A stretch of DNA of 64,000 bases, taken from Aptenodytes patagonicus. Lineage: Eukaryota > Chordata > Aves > Sphenisciformes > Spheniscidae. Within the stretch, counting starts at the first letter, position 1; each line of letters starts with the position of its first letter. Location of the stretch: positions 126,416,294-126,480,293 of the forward strand of contig NC_134949.1 of assembly GCF_965638725.1 (NCBI RefSeq). Reading direction: 5' to 3'. The notes under the pieces were generated by a model, which made no database searches, was not told the DNA's origin, and saw only the letters and a program-made list of their open reading frames with translations. Shown piece after piece: positions 47,391 through 60,452 of this stretch. Both the position numbers and the translations under genes were made by a program.

Positions 47391-50064
47391 CTAGAAAAGA
47401 CAGTAGAAAAAAAGATACTTTCAGTTCTGTATCACAACTTCACCAGGACATTGTCTGCTATGACATGTGACAAAAAATGTATTGAAATATCATATTAAAA
47501 TATTATAATACATTTGGGAATAAAATATACAGAGAAAAAAGATAAAAATGAAATGCAGGTACAATAAAGAGAGTAGTGAAATAATAGCCAGTCCTACAAC
47601 GTTTCAAGTTACTTTCAAAAAATAGATGGTAAAGGCAAAAGATGTAGAGGATCATGTTTCACTCTCTAGGCGCTAACAAAAAGGATGATTATCGTCTTGC
47701 CCTTGGCACTTTGGGAGGATTTCTAAAAGGTGGATGTTGTCTGGAGGCCTTCTGACAGACAAGCACTGGCAAATCTGCTTTTAGTGTTTAAGGTATAACC
47801 ACTCTTAAAAAGGTGGCAGAAAGAATATATGTCTGTCCTCCACCTCCCCATTTCACATTTGGATATATTTCCTTAAGGCATAATGATGCTAGGTGCTTGC
47901 TAAGCTGCCAGACTACGAACTGCAATGGCTGAGGCACAGGTTTGCTCTGACGACTCTGGAACTGGGGAGAACCTCTGGCAGACTGGCAGGCAGGACTGTA
48001 ACATCTTAAGCTGAACAAACGCTTGTTTTGGTGCATATGTATCAGCAACCTGATGAATGGAGTAGGAACAGTCTCAACAGAGAAGCTTTGGATTTAGACA
48101 AAATCTGTTCTATTTAGACAATGCATTATCTTATAATCAACCCAGTGCTTTACAGGTGGCCAAAGAAAAACATGCAGTTGAAGTGCTCATGTTTTCTCAA
48201 AAAAGGAAGTAAATAGAATGCACTGTAACTATTCTGGAATCATTCCCTGCACGGGCACTTTTCCTCATAGTTTGTCTTAAACCAGGAAAAATGATTTTTT
48301 TTTTTTTTCCCCTCCTTAAAATAAATAGCTTCATGTGGAAAACTAGTCTGGAATAACTTAATCTGCAAAACTGCATCAGTGAAGCTCAGCAGTCTCTTGA
48401 AGTGGGAGTATCCAACAGTTTACTTAGTTGTCTGGCATATAAATATGTCCATGTAGGGAGTAATTTCAGAATACCCACAGCGTCTGCATTCACATCACAG
48501 CTTATTTCAGAGTAATTTCTTATAGGTAGGCAAGCTCTTTAAAATAAAATTTCAATATTTATCTATACCAGCAAGCTGTTATGAAATACGCTGAGGTAAG
48601 AATCTGAAAACGTCATGTCTGCACTGGCAGTCTGCACTAACATGCAGACATGTATGCTGCCAGAATTTTTAAAGAAAGCTGAATCATGAACCAGGGAAGT
48701 AACTGGCTCTAATATCCAAAGGGATTTAGGTTGTGCCGAAACAGCTGGACCCAGGAATGCCTCCCAGCTCCCTCAGCCAAGTTCACATTGCAGCTGGTTC
48801 GCTGTGGCTTACTGGGACATTGCACCGGTTCACATCATCCTTGTTCCTAGGTCCAGCCACCTTGTGATTTTCCCTGGCTATACAAGCAGAACACAGTCGG
48901 AATTATCAGGGAACAAGGACAGGCAGGCACATTGTACAATTCACAAAGGTTTAAGTGCAGCCAGACTGACCAGAAACAAATAGTTCAGTTAGCCATGCGC
49001 TTTATTTAATATATCAAATCTATCTTAATGTGTGTTATGCTTCAATTAAAAAGAAAAGCATATTTAAACTGCCTCATTAGCTAATAAAAACAAAATAAAA
49101 AAAAAAATCTTACTTTGTATTTATTTCAATTTCTATCCAAAATCACCTTGAGACAAAGTAATAAAACTAGTAAACAAAACAACAATAATTCTCTATTTTC
49201 TAATATAAAATTTAAGATATTTTAGTCAGATGCATGTCAATTATAAAACTATTTAAATACGAACATGGTCAGTCCTGGTAGCTCACAGTAAGCACCAAAT
49301 CAAACGCATAGTTGTTAAGCATCAATGTGTTGACTTGCAGACAGTGAAAAATCACGTTTCCTTAAGAATGCAACTAGAAAGTAGAATCTACCCTGACCGA
49401 GCAAGTCTGCACAAAGCTACTCGTATGTTTATACAACCTAAATGACTGGTACCCAGGTCTGGCTACATGGTTCAAATATTCCTATTCCCAAAGCAAAGAC
49501 TCACCCGCCTCTTGGCTTCTGCGTTTCCTGTATGTCCAACAGCAATATCACATGTTTCCTTGTGCTTAGATGCTGTAGGATTCTTTCCCAGCAAGTCATA
49601 GCTGTTGTAGTATAACTTGTGGGAATAATTTGGGGACCTCATGGACATTGTGGTTAGGTCAACGAAGGACTACACTATTTGAGTGAGGCTGATTATGCAC
49701 TGCAAGGTGAGCAGAGTTGCAGCCCAAGCTAAAACACAGCTTTGGCTTTAACCATGCCCCTAGTCATGAAAGCAAGTAAACAGACATGCAAGTGAAGAAT
49801 AAGCATCTGCACCGGCGCTACTGCAAAATAGAAAAGCCCCTTAAACTTTTTGGTCAGAAGGCATGAAGAAGGGAATTTCCTTGCTTCAGAGGGACTGGCA
49901 ATGAAATTCTTACTTTCCAGCATTTGTAACACAGTTGCCCTAGTTTTGTATATTAATTTTCTTAGCTGATAAACTACAGAGTTATAAGTATCGTTATATC
50001 AAACCTGTTCTGTGCAAGGTGACCTTGAGAAAAGTACGTTTTATTTTAAAAAGCTCTGACTTAC
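47391..50064 (-). other. Intron of HINFP-like pseudogene (E-F)
   Basis: 2.7-kb intron, A+T-rich toward 49.0-49.3 kb. No exon, gene or clear transposon recognised. Confidence 0.7.
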
Positions 50065-50142
50065 CATGTCCCCTCACGTGATCTCGTAGCAGCCTTTCAT
50101 TAGCAAAATGTTTGTGACAGTTCTGGCAAACAAGTATTTGTT
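50065..50142 (-). pseudogene. HINFP-like exon E (finger 6)
   Basis: 78 bp reading QILVCQNCHKHFANERLLRD then HVRGH, matching HINFP [22 protein letters not shown]. All four zinc ligands are present and there is no lesion. Acceptor AAATTCAG|AACAA, donor GACATG|GTAAGT. Confidence 0.87.
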
Positions 50143-51079
50143 CTGAATTTAAATAGGGACTACTTAGTGGCAATACAAATAACTTATGAAAGATTTATTA
50201 ATTAATAACCTATAGCTGCCAGTTTCATGAATAAACTAACACAACATTGAGACAGTTTCAATATACTTTTTCATTACCGATACTCTTCAGAAGAAAATTT
50301 AGTTTAGGCTTAATGAAAATGATTGTTTATCAGTAAGTTAATTTTATCCTAAACAGAGTAACAATCTGTTCAAAACACTAAGTTTGAAATTTGAGCTCTT
50401 CTGTCAATTACCTAGAATGCACCTACTTTCCATCACCAAAACATCCACAATTCCTAAATATATTCCAAGCACTTAAAAACAGAAAAAACAACCACCTCTC
50501 CCTTCCTCTTTAGCATGCAGGAAGGCATGCCAACTAATACACAGTTGGTTGAGGTAGGGAGTGTTCTGGTGAAGAAAATACTTACTGGAAAAGCAAAGCT
50601 GAAGAGAAAAAAATTGCCTTTTGACCTGAAAGTAGTTGGATGCTCATTGGGATTACTTGCAGAGATTTTGTAATCCAAGCCTGGCTCCCGTGGAGGTTCT
50701 CTCTTCAATAATCAAAGGTCTTTCCCATTCACGGGCAGTTTCCCAGTGTCAATGGAATGTCACGCTGTGCTATGGGCACCAAGGGAAGAGAGGCAATGCG
50801 ATGCCACAGCTGCCAAGTGAATAGCTTTTCTGCTGAAACACAGATCTAAGGGTGTTCTGTTGCTCACTTTCATTACCCTAATTCATCAGACATGCAAAAT
50901 CAAGAGAACTTCTGTGCTTTATGAAAACAACTTCCTTCCTGGAGTAAACCCTGCTTTCATGCAATTGACTTATATGAAAAATAGAAATATTTATGAAATT
51001 ACACGTGCACGTTACCACAAAGCGCCTTAAATGAAAATCTCTTAGAAATATAAACAGAAATAAAAGTATATCCACTTAC

Positions 51080-51233
51080 TATCTTCTGAAACTTGTCTCT
51101 TTGCATGATCAAAAAAACTTAGTGTTATTGGAGAACATTCCTCCACAAGTAGGACATGCTACAGCTCTTTCTTGAGTGTGGGTTCTTAAATGATCCCATA
51201 GCTTATGCTTTCCTTTAAATATGCCTAAACAAT
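51080..51233 (-). pseudogene. HINFP-like exon D (fingers 4 and 5), +1 frameshift in T7
   Basis: Acceptor GGTTTAG|ATTGTT. Reads [40 protein letters not shown], then a run of seven T puts the next codon out of frame (TGA). One T fewer would restore DHAKRQVSED, matching HINFP DHIRRQTSLD. Donor AGATA|GTAAGT. This is the best conserved stretch and the strongest family evidence. Confidence 0.88.
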
Positions 51234-54200
51234 CTAAACCAAACAAACAGAAAAAAAGCTGCACGAGTACTGTACTCTTTCTTACACAGAAAAGAGAAAC
51301 AGAAAAGGCTATTACATACTTACGTCTTACTGTTATGGTTTTAGAAACACACAAAAAAGTTTCTTCTAGGGGAAAAAAAAAAGTCAGACTGGTACTATAA
51401 CAAACATCACGTGACATTTAACCCTGCAAATATCCATGCCAAAGCCAGATTATTTGTCAGTAATCAGAATTCTTCAGGACATGTTGGCCATCTATCTGTC
51501 TTACAAAAATTTCAGTTTTGAATCAGCAGAGAGCATGCTGCTATACTTTCCACCCTCATGTGTCAAAGTTTTTGACTCCACATGTGTGGTGTTACAGTAG
51601 AATAGAGATAATATTCATTACTATTTCTGTTGCCCCCCTCATCACAGAACTCCAGCAAACTTCAGGGTCTCTGGAGAACCAGGAGAACAAGATGGGGTAG
51701 TGAATACATGTCAACTGTAAATCTCCAAGAACTCCACTTACCGACCTCTTTTTTTTATATTCACATTTTCTATCTTTACATACACATTCACACAGTGGTT
51801 AACCACAAGCAATCAGCTATCCACCAAACAACCTTTGCATATAAACAGCTATGTTCTCAGATCTCTCGAGCTCGGGAACAGTCTGGTACTGTAGACACAG
51901 TGAAAGTTTTACCAGCACAAGTAGAAAGCTCTGGCTATTGACATGTGACAAATAAGGGGAAAATCCCTAGTAGGTTAATGTATTGGTGTAAATGGAGCTA
52001 AACAACTACTTTCAGGAGAAAACTTCAGACAGATGTGAAGGAATAGCCTACCCTCTCACATAAGGAGAAGCGGCCATGAGTCTCTCTCATCTACTGAACA
52101 AAAATAACAGCTATGCAGAAAGCTACCTTTTTAGAAAGCTGCAATAATAGCCTGGGCCCAATCAAAGACTCTTAAGAATCAAGAGGACTAAATTCAAATT
52201 CAAGAGCAAGAGGCAGGGAAAGTTAAAATATTGTTTTGTGGATGACGCATGATAAGAGTAACCAAGTGAATCAAACTCAACGACAGGTTGAATACCTTTA
52301 GGTCTCAGAAATTACTACATAAAATTCATTTAACAAAAAGAATTTGCCTAGTTCATTTAACCAAGTAGGTACATCGTGTGTTCCATTTCTACTATCCATC
52401 GGGACATTCTCTCAAGTAGAACAAGAATGTAATAGCCTTGATAACAACCCACATCCGCTCCAATGGGTAGAATATAGGCTGAAACTACAGAACTCCTGGA
52501 AAGGAGTTCTGAGCTCCAGATTAACATAGTTAGTGAAGGGACAGAACTCTAGACTCCTTATTAAAAGACAAAGGAAATCCTAAAACCTCACCGTGCCTAC
52601 AATAAGGAAACAGGATCATCAGTGTCTCTTTCACCTCTACTGTGTACAGGATACTTCTGGTTGGGAGGGGCCACAGAAAAAGGACAAGCTCCCACATCTA
52701 GGTCAGAAGCTAGAGGACTGATTATTCTTCTAGTGCAACATGAAGATTCCTGTCTCTGTTTAACCCCAGATTCAAAATGTGATATACAGGACATCAGACT
52801 GACTCTCTCTTACGTCCTTCCTTTGTGAACTCTGCCAGAGCCTCTGGTTGCCCTGACCAGCCTGTAGCCATCTTTCTTTGTAATCCTCCTCTGCAGCCAA
52901 TTCCACCCCACACATCTAAGAGTTTAGTTGCCTGTGTTTGAGGTCTGCTCTAATATGGTGATGCTGTTCAAGCTTCAATCACGCTTCTGTGAAAACATCT
53001 AAGTTGTGAGAAAGAGCAGCAAGAAGCCTCATCTGGGGCCTCCACTCACACGCCCTGTGCTCTCTGGCTCGGGAGCTGCAGTTACCCACCCCTTGCGCCC
53101 CACTGGCCCTGCCTCTGCCTTGCTATCTGGACTTCCTGGCTTGACCTCAGACCTGTCTTGTCACAGTGGACTTGGCTGGTGATCACTGGGCTGTGGCTGA
53201 CCCTGGCTAGCGCCACCAGACCTGCTCTGTTCTTCTTGTTCAGGTTCTGTGAGACTGCACCCTGTCAGTGAGGTCCCTGCCTGCCTGTCACCCTTAACTC
53301 CCAGTTTGCCTTCCCTTGCAGAGCAGCCCACTCTTCCTGTACCCTCACAAATTCAAACCAACTCAGACCACCAGCTAGTATACAGAGGGTCCCCGGAAAA
53401 GACTGATCACTTCCTATCTGTTGTCCCAGTTCCGTAACAACTGCTTCCTCACAGAGGTGAGACCTTACTGGCCTGTCCTTGCTTGTTAAGTTTGGGGGTG
53501 TGAATGAAAAGGTGTCTTTCACTGCCTGGACATTATGATGCTGCATGTCACTTTCAAACGTATACCACCACCCTGAATGTCAAGATCACAGACTACAACA
53601 GACCTTGTAAAACCCAGGACCTATTCTTTTGTTCTGAGGCAGGATCAATTACACCTTGGTCTCAGAAGAGGTCTTCTCAGTTCCCCAGTGATAGACAACC
53701 TCCATAATATCAACAGGCAACTGCTACAGTATTTTAAAATACCCTATTAAAATGGCTTTCCTAACTTACAACTTGCACCTCTCTTGTTACAACTTTTAGT
53801 GGGCATGGTGGTGTTGGGTTGACAGTTGGACTCGATGATCTTAGAGGCCTTTTCCAACCTTAATGATTCTATGATAAGTGAAGCTCATTACTTCTCATCC
53901 TTTCTAGCACAGGCATGGAGAACAGATGATGTCACTGTTCCTAACAGCAGGGCATTTCTTAAACATATTTGAAGACATATCATATTCCTTTTCTTCCGCA
54001 TTTCCCTTTTCCCCATTCTGTTATTTAGGCTATACAGTCAGAGGAGTCCCTACACCTGTCCTAATGGGCTATATTTTCTAAAGCTATGGTCACACTGATG
54101 CGTGATTTTTGTTCCTCTAAGGACTACAGATTCTACATTATCAGGTCACTGGAGTGAGTTCCCCAGCCAAAAAATAGTGCATCTGTCAGCTAACCTCAAG

Positions 54201-55181
54201 AGCGAAAAGGAACAAAATTATGTCGCCTTGCATCCACTGATGGGATTTTTGTCATCATTGCAGTGAACAGCTAACCCAAAAAGTAACTTTAACACATACA
54301 TTGAAAATACACATATCTGGGGGGGTTCACCAAGAGGACTCCAATCAAACCTGGACTTTGTTGACACATTTTACAAGACACAGCCAAATTGATTGGTTTA
54401 AAGCAAGCACAGAATGATCTGTTCCAGGACCAGAGTCCCACAAATTGTCTCATTATTTTTCAGCAGAAAGTCTTTTCTTCTGGAGAGGTTCTGTTCATAC
54501 ACTTTGTAGGTCTGAAGCTGAATGGCATGCACATCAAATGGCAGTCCATAGTTTAGCCCTTACTCAAACAATCAAGGCATCTGCTGTGAAAGACTGTCAA
54601 TGGAATGTGGCTTCTACAACATAGCCAAGGGCAGAACATCAGCTTTGAAGCCATGACAACAATTTTAACACAAGAAGTAGCTAGCAATATAGAGAATGCA
54701 TTAAAAATGCTCTTTCTCACCACAGAGTTGAGAAAAACTAGGACGGCGATAGGTGCACTTCCCTTGATTTGAAGGGAACAGATGAGGGAAAGCAAAGAGT
54801 AAGCTCACCATGAAAGATTATTGGGAGGGAGACAACCTTGATCCTGAGTACTAGAATATAAGTGAGAAGTCTGTTTGAATGGTATATGGACTATCAACCA
54901 CAGGCAGAATTATGAGGAAACCCAACCCTGTTCAGTACTGGCGATTCTCAACTTAGACTAATTGGGAGTTGAGGGCCTTCAACCCCATGGATGATAGGAA
55001 CGATTCTACATAAATCATGGTGCCTATAAAATAGAAACGTTTCTGCAACTATTTAAGATAGATGAAAAAATTTCTGGAGATCTCTCACAAATTCCTATGC
55101 AATACGTAGCACTAAGTGAATTTTATAAGCAACACTGCAGTGAAATACTTTTTGAAATAGAATTTTTTTAATATGAACTAC
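51234..55181 (-). other. Intron of HINFP-like pseudogene (C-D)
   Basis: 3.9-kb intron containing a CR1 3' end (53,801-53,873) and a C/T-rich stretch at about 52.83-53.35 kb with internally repetitive CCTGCCTCTGCC-like wording. That stretch may be an unclassified interspersed repeat. Nothing else recognised. Confidence 0.65.
53801..53873 (+). mobile_element. CR1 LINE 3' fragment
   Basis: About 70 bp with GTTGGACTCGATGATCTTAG, CCTTTTCCAACC and a terminal ATTCTATG 8-mer at 53,866-53,873. This is a 5'-truncated CR1 of a different subfamily from the copy at 16.5 kb (CTCGATGATCTTAGAGG rather than CTAGATGACCTTTAAAGG). Antisense in the C-D intron of the HINFP-like pseudogene. Confidence 0.88.
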
Positions 55182-55293
55182 CTTTCCAGTGACAATAAAT
55201 AGCTTGCTTCTAATCTGTAACAGTTTCTCCCTCAGTATAATAGGCACGAATAGTAACATGTTGATAAAACCACACTGAGTTATTGAAGGTAAC
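55182..55293 (-). pseudogene. HINFP-like exon C (rest of finger 3), in-frame TAG
   Basis: Acceptor GTTTTTAG|GTTACC, donor GGAAAG|GTAGTT. Reads VTFNNSVWFYQHVTIRAYY, matching HINFP NSFDNPEWFYRHVEAHS, then a TAG stop at 55,212-55,210, then KQAIYCHWK, matching VVLCGWK. The second zinc-binding histidine of the finger (H in HVEAH) is Arg here, a loss of function independent of the stop. Confidence 0.82.
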
Positions 55294-58200
55294 CTAAAAA
55301 CAAAACAGAAGATGGAGAAGACAAGATAGACAGGAACATAGAATTAAGTGTTTTTAGAAACCAAACAGACACCAGTAAACACTGCAGTAACATTTAATTA
55401 ACTCACCCCAACACAGAGACAATTACATCAACTACAAAAACGTAGAACATTCTGCAGCATCCACCACACAAACCAGGCCCTGAATTTTCACCTACCGTCT
55501 AGTAGTTGAAAAGTCTGTCCAGACTAATTGAGTGAGTGCGACCCATTCTTTGGGGCAGGGATGTGTCTGTTAATGTATTTCTGTTGATTTATTTCTTTGG
55601 TATATTTTTACGTTCTCCCCTCCCTTCACTTCTACCTGCTCCTACTCACGAGAAGGCTATAAGGGCAGCGCAGGTAATTGCAACAGAAATGGGAAGGCTG
55701 CACAACGATTAAACTGAATTAGGTGTTACGGACACAGCACTCCACGAGTCAGTACTTATGTGACAAGGGGGACTAAACTTTAATTAGCCTCTGTCTCACT
55801 CCATAAAAATCCACACCTGCAGAGTGAAAGTAGACTGCAGATTGCATTTTCTTCAAGTAACACAAGGTGTCATTCAACTGCATGCTGTCATCAGTCGCAA
55901 TTCAAAGTATTCCTCTCAGTTCCCAATAATTTAACCCCTTAACCTCTCTGCTGTGCTGGCACTATTTAGTAAGGCTACACATTGATTTGGGACAAGGAAT
56001 TGATCTGGGACAAGGAATTGATCTGGCTTTCAATGAAATCAAAACACTGGGGAGAGGAAATGGGAAACGGGTGAAACTGCTTAGGCTGATATTGCCTCTG
56101 CCAATAACGTACAGTTGATGCAAATTTGAACAGCATTGTTTTTTTTTTTAAAAAGAAAAATATATAAATGAAAAAGCCTATTTATTTAATATGATCTGGT
56201 TTTAATCATCCTAATCTTAGTAGAGTGGATTAAAATAAGCTGCTAGGCATTCTGTGTGCGGAACAGAGCATTCACATGAGGAGTTAATGCAGGCAAACTG
56301 CTGCATTTTAAATTCATACTCCAATGTATTTCACAATAGCTCCCTTGGGGAGACAAGCCCTTATTTCCTCTGAAGGGCTTGAAACATGATCTGAGAAATC
56401 CAATGTCTTGTGTATATGAAAACATACAGGCGTATTAAGGTGAATCAACTAAAAGTATTGAGCTAGACAGTGATCGAAAGCCTCTTCACTTCTTAATCAG
56501 AGTAACCACATGGGTGTTAAACCCATTTTAATTTGTTGGCACCATCTCTTTAAGTGTTTTGCCGGAACTTTCTTGAATATTTCTTTCTATATAAAGAGGA
56601 GAGGGAGTTTTTGGGGCTGTTGCCCGAGTCAGAAGCTTTACCTTTGGGGAAACTGAATCTGACACAGTAGGAGGCACCACAAGAGTCAGGGAAAGCTGTA
56701 TGGGTGATTTTCAAAGAGAATTATATTCATAACTGTGGGAACATATTTGCAGGAGGGTGGGAAAGGTAAGCAGTTTTCCCTGCCCTCAAAGTTCTCCTCT
56801 TTTGCAGTGTGCCCTACCCCACCTCCTGGGTCTAGTCTAGCCTGCCTACTAAGTTGGGAAACATTCTTTTAATTAATAAAATTCACAACATAGTTTGAAC
56901 TTGAAAAAACATGTATAAAAGGATTTAGCAAAATGCTATGGACTAAAGGTTTCCATTAGCCAAAACTGCCCACTTACATAAATGAAAAATGGAACATGAA
57001 ATCAATTAATGGGAAGATTTTTCTTCTGGTTTTTAAGCATGTTTTTTGAAAGACTGTGCTTACTGACAGATGCAGCAAAATCAAATTCTGAGGGCTTTGA
57101 AGTTTTCCTGAACCTCCTCATTTTTAAAATAAATAGACCGATCATAGCAGTATCTGAGTAAAGACTGATTGGTATGTATTAAAAAGTGTTAATAACAAAA
57201 ATAGCTACTGTAACAAATATGATTCCTATAAGCTATAAAACATAATGGCAATTAAGATTTGTTTGTAACAATAGTTTGTAATCAAACTATGCAAACAATC
57301 CAAAAGTTATCATAAATAATGCTCTGTATTATATGTTTAGGCTTATAGCTTTAAAAAGAAGAGAATGGGGTACTTCCATGCTTAATCCACTAGTAAATAA
57401 AAGTCTTTATTTACACAGAGATATTCTAAATTGAGACCCAAAAGAGCCAAATGGATATTTCTAGACATTCTGTCCAGTCATAACATACAGATGAGGAGGC
57501 ACTCACCTTTTATATACACTATGGCACAATCAATCTGTAAGCTGAAACGTTAAGAGGAAACTGGAAAAAAATATAGACCTAGTAAGGAGAAGGTTAGCAA
57601 AGCAAAGCAGGGGCTGTAACCACCATCAGAAAACAGAATTTCACTCCATCACTGCAGTATATTTACTCAAACATCACACTGATCCTAATTCAACAATGTG
57701 ATGCACATGAGAGATACAAGACCTATGTAAAGCATCACCAGTCTGACATTCCCTTGCATGGAAATATTTTCATCCTCATTAGTGTTTGTTTGTAACCTCA
57801 AAAAGCATAGTTTATGTCATAAATTATTTTTATCACAACTTTGACATGAAAAAGTCATAGATAGTAGAGAACTAGGATTTAAGGATGATAACCCATGAAT
57901 CACTGAAAGGCCTAGAGTGACATAAGGAAAAAAGGATCAAAGGCCTTTGAAAAACTTTAAAGTTTTTGTTTTGATTTGTAGTTCAACATTACTAAACCTG
58001 CATCAGATTTGCCCATATGAGGTTTGCAAAATTGTTTAGTTTTACAGTTTTTCTGATTTCCACAGTACAACGTATTTCAGTTGTTTCTTCTTCGCCAATA
58101 TTTTGTTTTCAGTTATATCATTTAACTCAAATGAAACAAAAAACTCATACAACATGAAAAAATTAATGTAGACCAGATAGACAATTTGCCTGCACTACTA

Positions 58201-59110
58201 CGTTCTCTAAAAACTATCTTGCTCAACAGTTATACAGAAAAGGACATGGTAAGAAAATGTCATCTGCAAAGCATCACACTTGTGGATGCAAAGGTAATGC
58301 TCACTAGCCATAAAAAACAGCTGAGGTTCTGAGGCCAACAGCAACAGAGAAAGTGCTTCCCTATAACATCACATCAATACGAAGCCACTTCTGATCAGGA
58401 ATGAACACCTCCAAGAAGCAGAAAAAAATTTATATAGGCAGCACTATTTGTGTTAACATTGTCAAAAAAAGGTAGCAACTGCTAATCATCTTGGTTTACT
58501 TGATGCAGAAATAGCACAGTCAGAACTGAATGGATAATGATTTTATTTAATACAAGACACCAAAAAGTGGTCAAGATACAAACCGTTTTTAGTTGAAACC
58601 AATCTCGGCCACATTTGGACATCAGACTTATATGAACAGCCTGTTGCAAATGTCTGATTTCTGTCCCAGTAAAAAAAACAAAAACATTTCCAGCTGACCA
58701 AGGAAACATCAGATACTCTGTTGCCTTTCTTCAGACAAGCAATAAACACTCTGGACCTGTCTACAAACTACCAAGTTCATTAATTTATCATTAAACCAGG
58801 TATATTACAGTTTTGCATATATGCTCTTAAAACACAAGAGAAGTTGCACCTTTGTCAAAAAGATCACTTTAGTCACCACAAAAAGAAAGAAAATTTTAAT
58901 TCGAGGTCACAGATGCTACGCAAATATGTTGTTTACATTTTTGTGAATGCTACCATAGTAATTATCATGTATTACTTACAAAGATGGTGGGAAACATTGG
59001 TCAGAGTTAAGACTGAGCAGAAATTCCCAATAGTGAGTGAAATCCAAAGAATGCTGAGGTAAAGTTAGGAAAGGAAAAAAAATAGCAATATCTCAACCTA
59101 TTTCACTTAC
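55294..59110 (-). other. Intron of HINFP-like pseudogene (B-C)
   Basis: 3.8-kb A+T-rich intron with an 18-bp tandem repeat at 55,981. No other exon of the family was needed: phases and homology join exon B directly to exon C. Confidence 0.7.
55981..56026. repeat. 18-bp tandem repeat (2.6 copies)
   Basis: The unit ATTGATCTGGGACAAGGA occurs twice plus a partial third copy; the first copy differs at one base (TTTGG for TCTGG). Confidence 0.85.
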
Positions 59111-59333
59111 ATCACAATTCTCCCAATGGCAAACAAACTCTTCTGAAGTCTTTGGTAACTGATGCCAGCTACGGCTGTTCTGCAAACACACTGGCATATC
59201 GTGGTGCAATGCCCGTAACTGAGAGCCTATGAACTTCAGTTTGGGGCAGTAACTGTGAAAATTGACATGTGTGATCAGCTCTCTGGGATGTTCGCCCCAA
59301 ATTCACAACTTCTCCACCAACACTGGTACTGCT
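59111..59333 (-). pseudogene. HINFP-like exon B (fingers 2 and start of 3), frameshifted
   Basis: Opens in phase with EQYQCWWRSCEFG, equal to HINFP FSCLWQECGF. It must then change frame to read ELITHVNFHSYCPKLKF and, at the end, EEFVCHWENCD. The Cys-to-His spacing is 35 bp, which is not a multiple of three, so a 1- or 4-bp deletion occurred between about 59,278 and 59,300. Without correction the frame hits TGA at 59,277-59,275. Acceptor TGTTTAG|AGCAG, donor TGTGAT|GTAAGT. Confidence 0.82.
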
Positions 59334-60452
59334 CTAAACACAAGAAAGAAGCAACATCTTACAGAACGGTGCATGAAATCTGCAACCGTGTGCCACAACA
59401 GTGAGAATGCCAATAGTACTTACATTTGTAGTAACTTCACAATCTGTAAGTACCCTTAGCAGGGAAGCCAGTAATGGCTATCTACTGATAATGCACTAGA
59501 TAAAACTTGCAAGTCTCAGTGGCAAACAGATTTTCCACTGTCTCACAACTGCAGCAATACTAGAGTGCTTTGTTCCTTAAAACACAATTTTTTGCAGAAA
59601 GGCACTTCATAGATTCAATAGGAAAATTTTGTAAAAATAAGTATTTTCTTAGGTATATACTATGACACTCTTCAGCTTAGGTCACAGAGACATTGTTCAC
59701 GTTGGTCCAATTCTACTTTTTTCACCTTTAATTAAAACTCATTCACCTTTAATTAAAATGTCTACACCTGTAATTATACTTGATTACAGTGTTAAGAATA
59801 AAGAGCAGGATGCACAAGAGCCAAAATAGCTATATTAAAAAGTCTAGTATGTTATTGCTATTACATCCACAGAGACTGCCTATAATTTTCTGCAGAATCG
59901 AATTTTCTTGTTTTTCCTTTTAAGTACATTTAATACTATCAAAAATATGTAGAATATAATACCTGTCATAAAGTAACACCAGTGTATGTATCCAAATAAG
60001 GCAAATAGCATACAAACAATAACGTTTCCATTTTTCCATAAAGATTCATACAAGTGCTACTTTAAACTTAGAATTCTTAAGCAGCAGGCCAGTTCCCTGA
60101 AAGGGAAGAACTCTGCCATTCAAAAGCAATTTGCTAAAATCTGTTTTAGACAATTGCACCTGCCGAGGCCCTAATCTTAGAAAAAAAATCCTCAGCAGAA
60201 GTTCTCATGACATCACCTCTCCAGTCTCTTTCCACATTAGTAATAGCTATCAATACAAACAAAAATCCAGGACAATCAGATACGAAGCAAAAAGCAGGTG
60301 TAAGTCCTTGTCTAAGGGCTTCATGCAGCTGGGCCTTAGGAAAGCTATGAACATCTGCGGTGCAGGTAAACTGAAGTCAGTATTATTTCCTAGGCTAGGA
60401 ATAATCTCCCAAACTGCAATGTAATCTGTGTGACAGATGAGACATAAACGAC
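59334..60452 (-). other. Intron of HINFP-like pseudogene (A-B)
   Basis: 1.1-kb intron bounded by a weak GTCGTT donor and a GTTTAG acceptor. It contains a short direct duplication of a TTCACCTTTAATTAAAA unit near 59,720-59,758. Confidence 0.7.

Noticed and set aside
57500-57560. Short minus-strand segment flanked by CAG and GTGAGT in the B-C intron
   Set aside because: It has good-looking splice borders but its 30-odd bases match nothing in HINFP and would break the phase between exons B and C.
58482-58749. Two minus-strand frames considered as a missing HINFP-like exon
   Set aside because: They contain no Cys-X4-Cys or His spacing, lack matching splice phases, and exon B joins exon C directly without a gap in homology.
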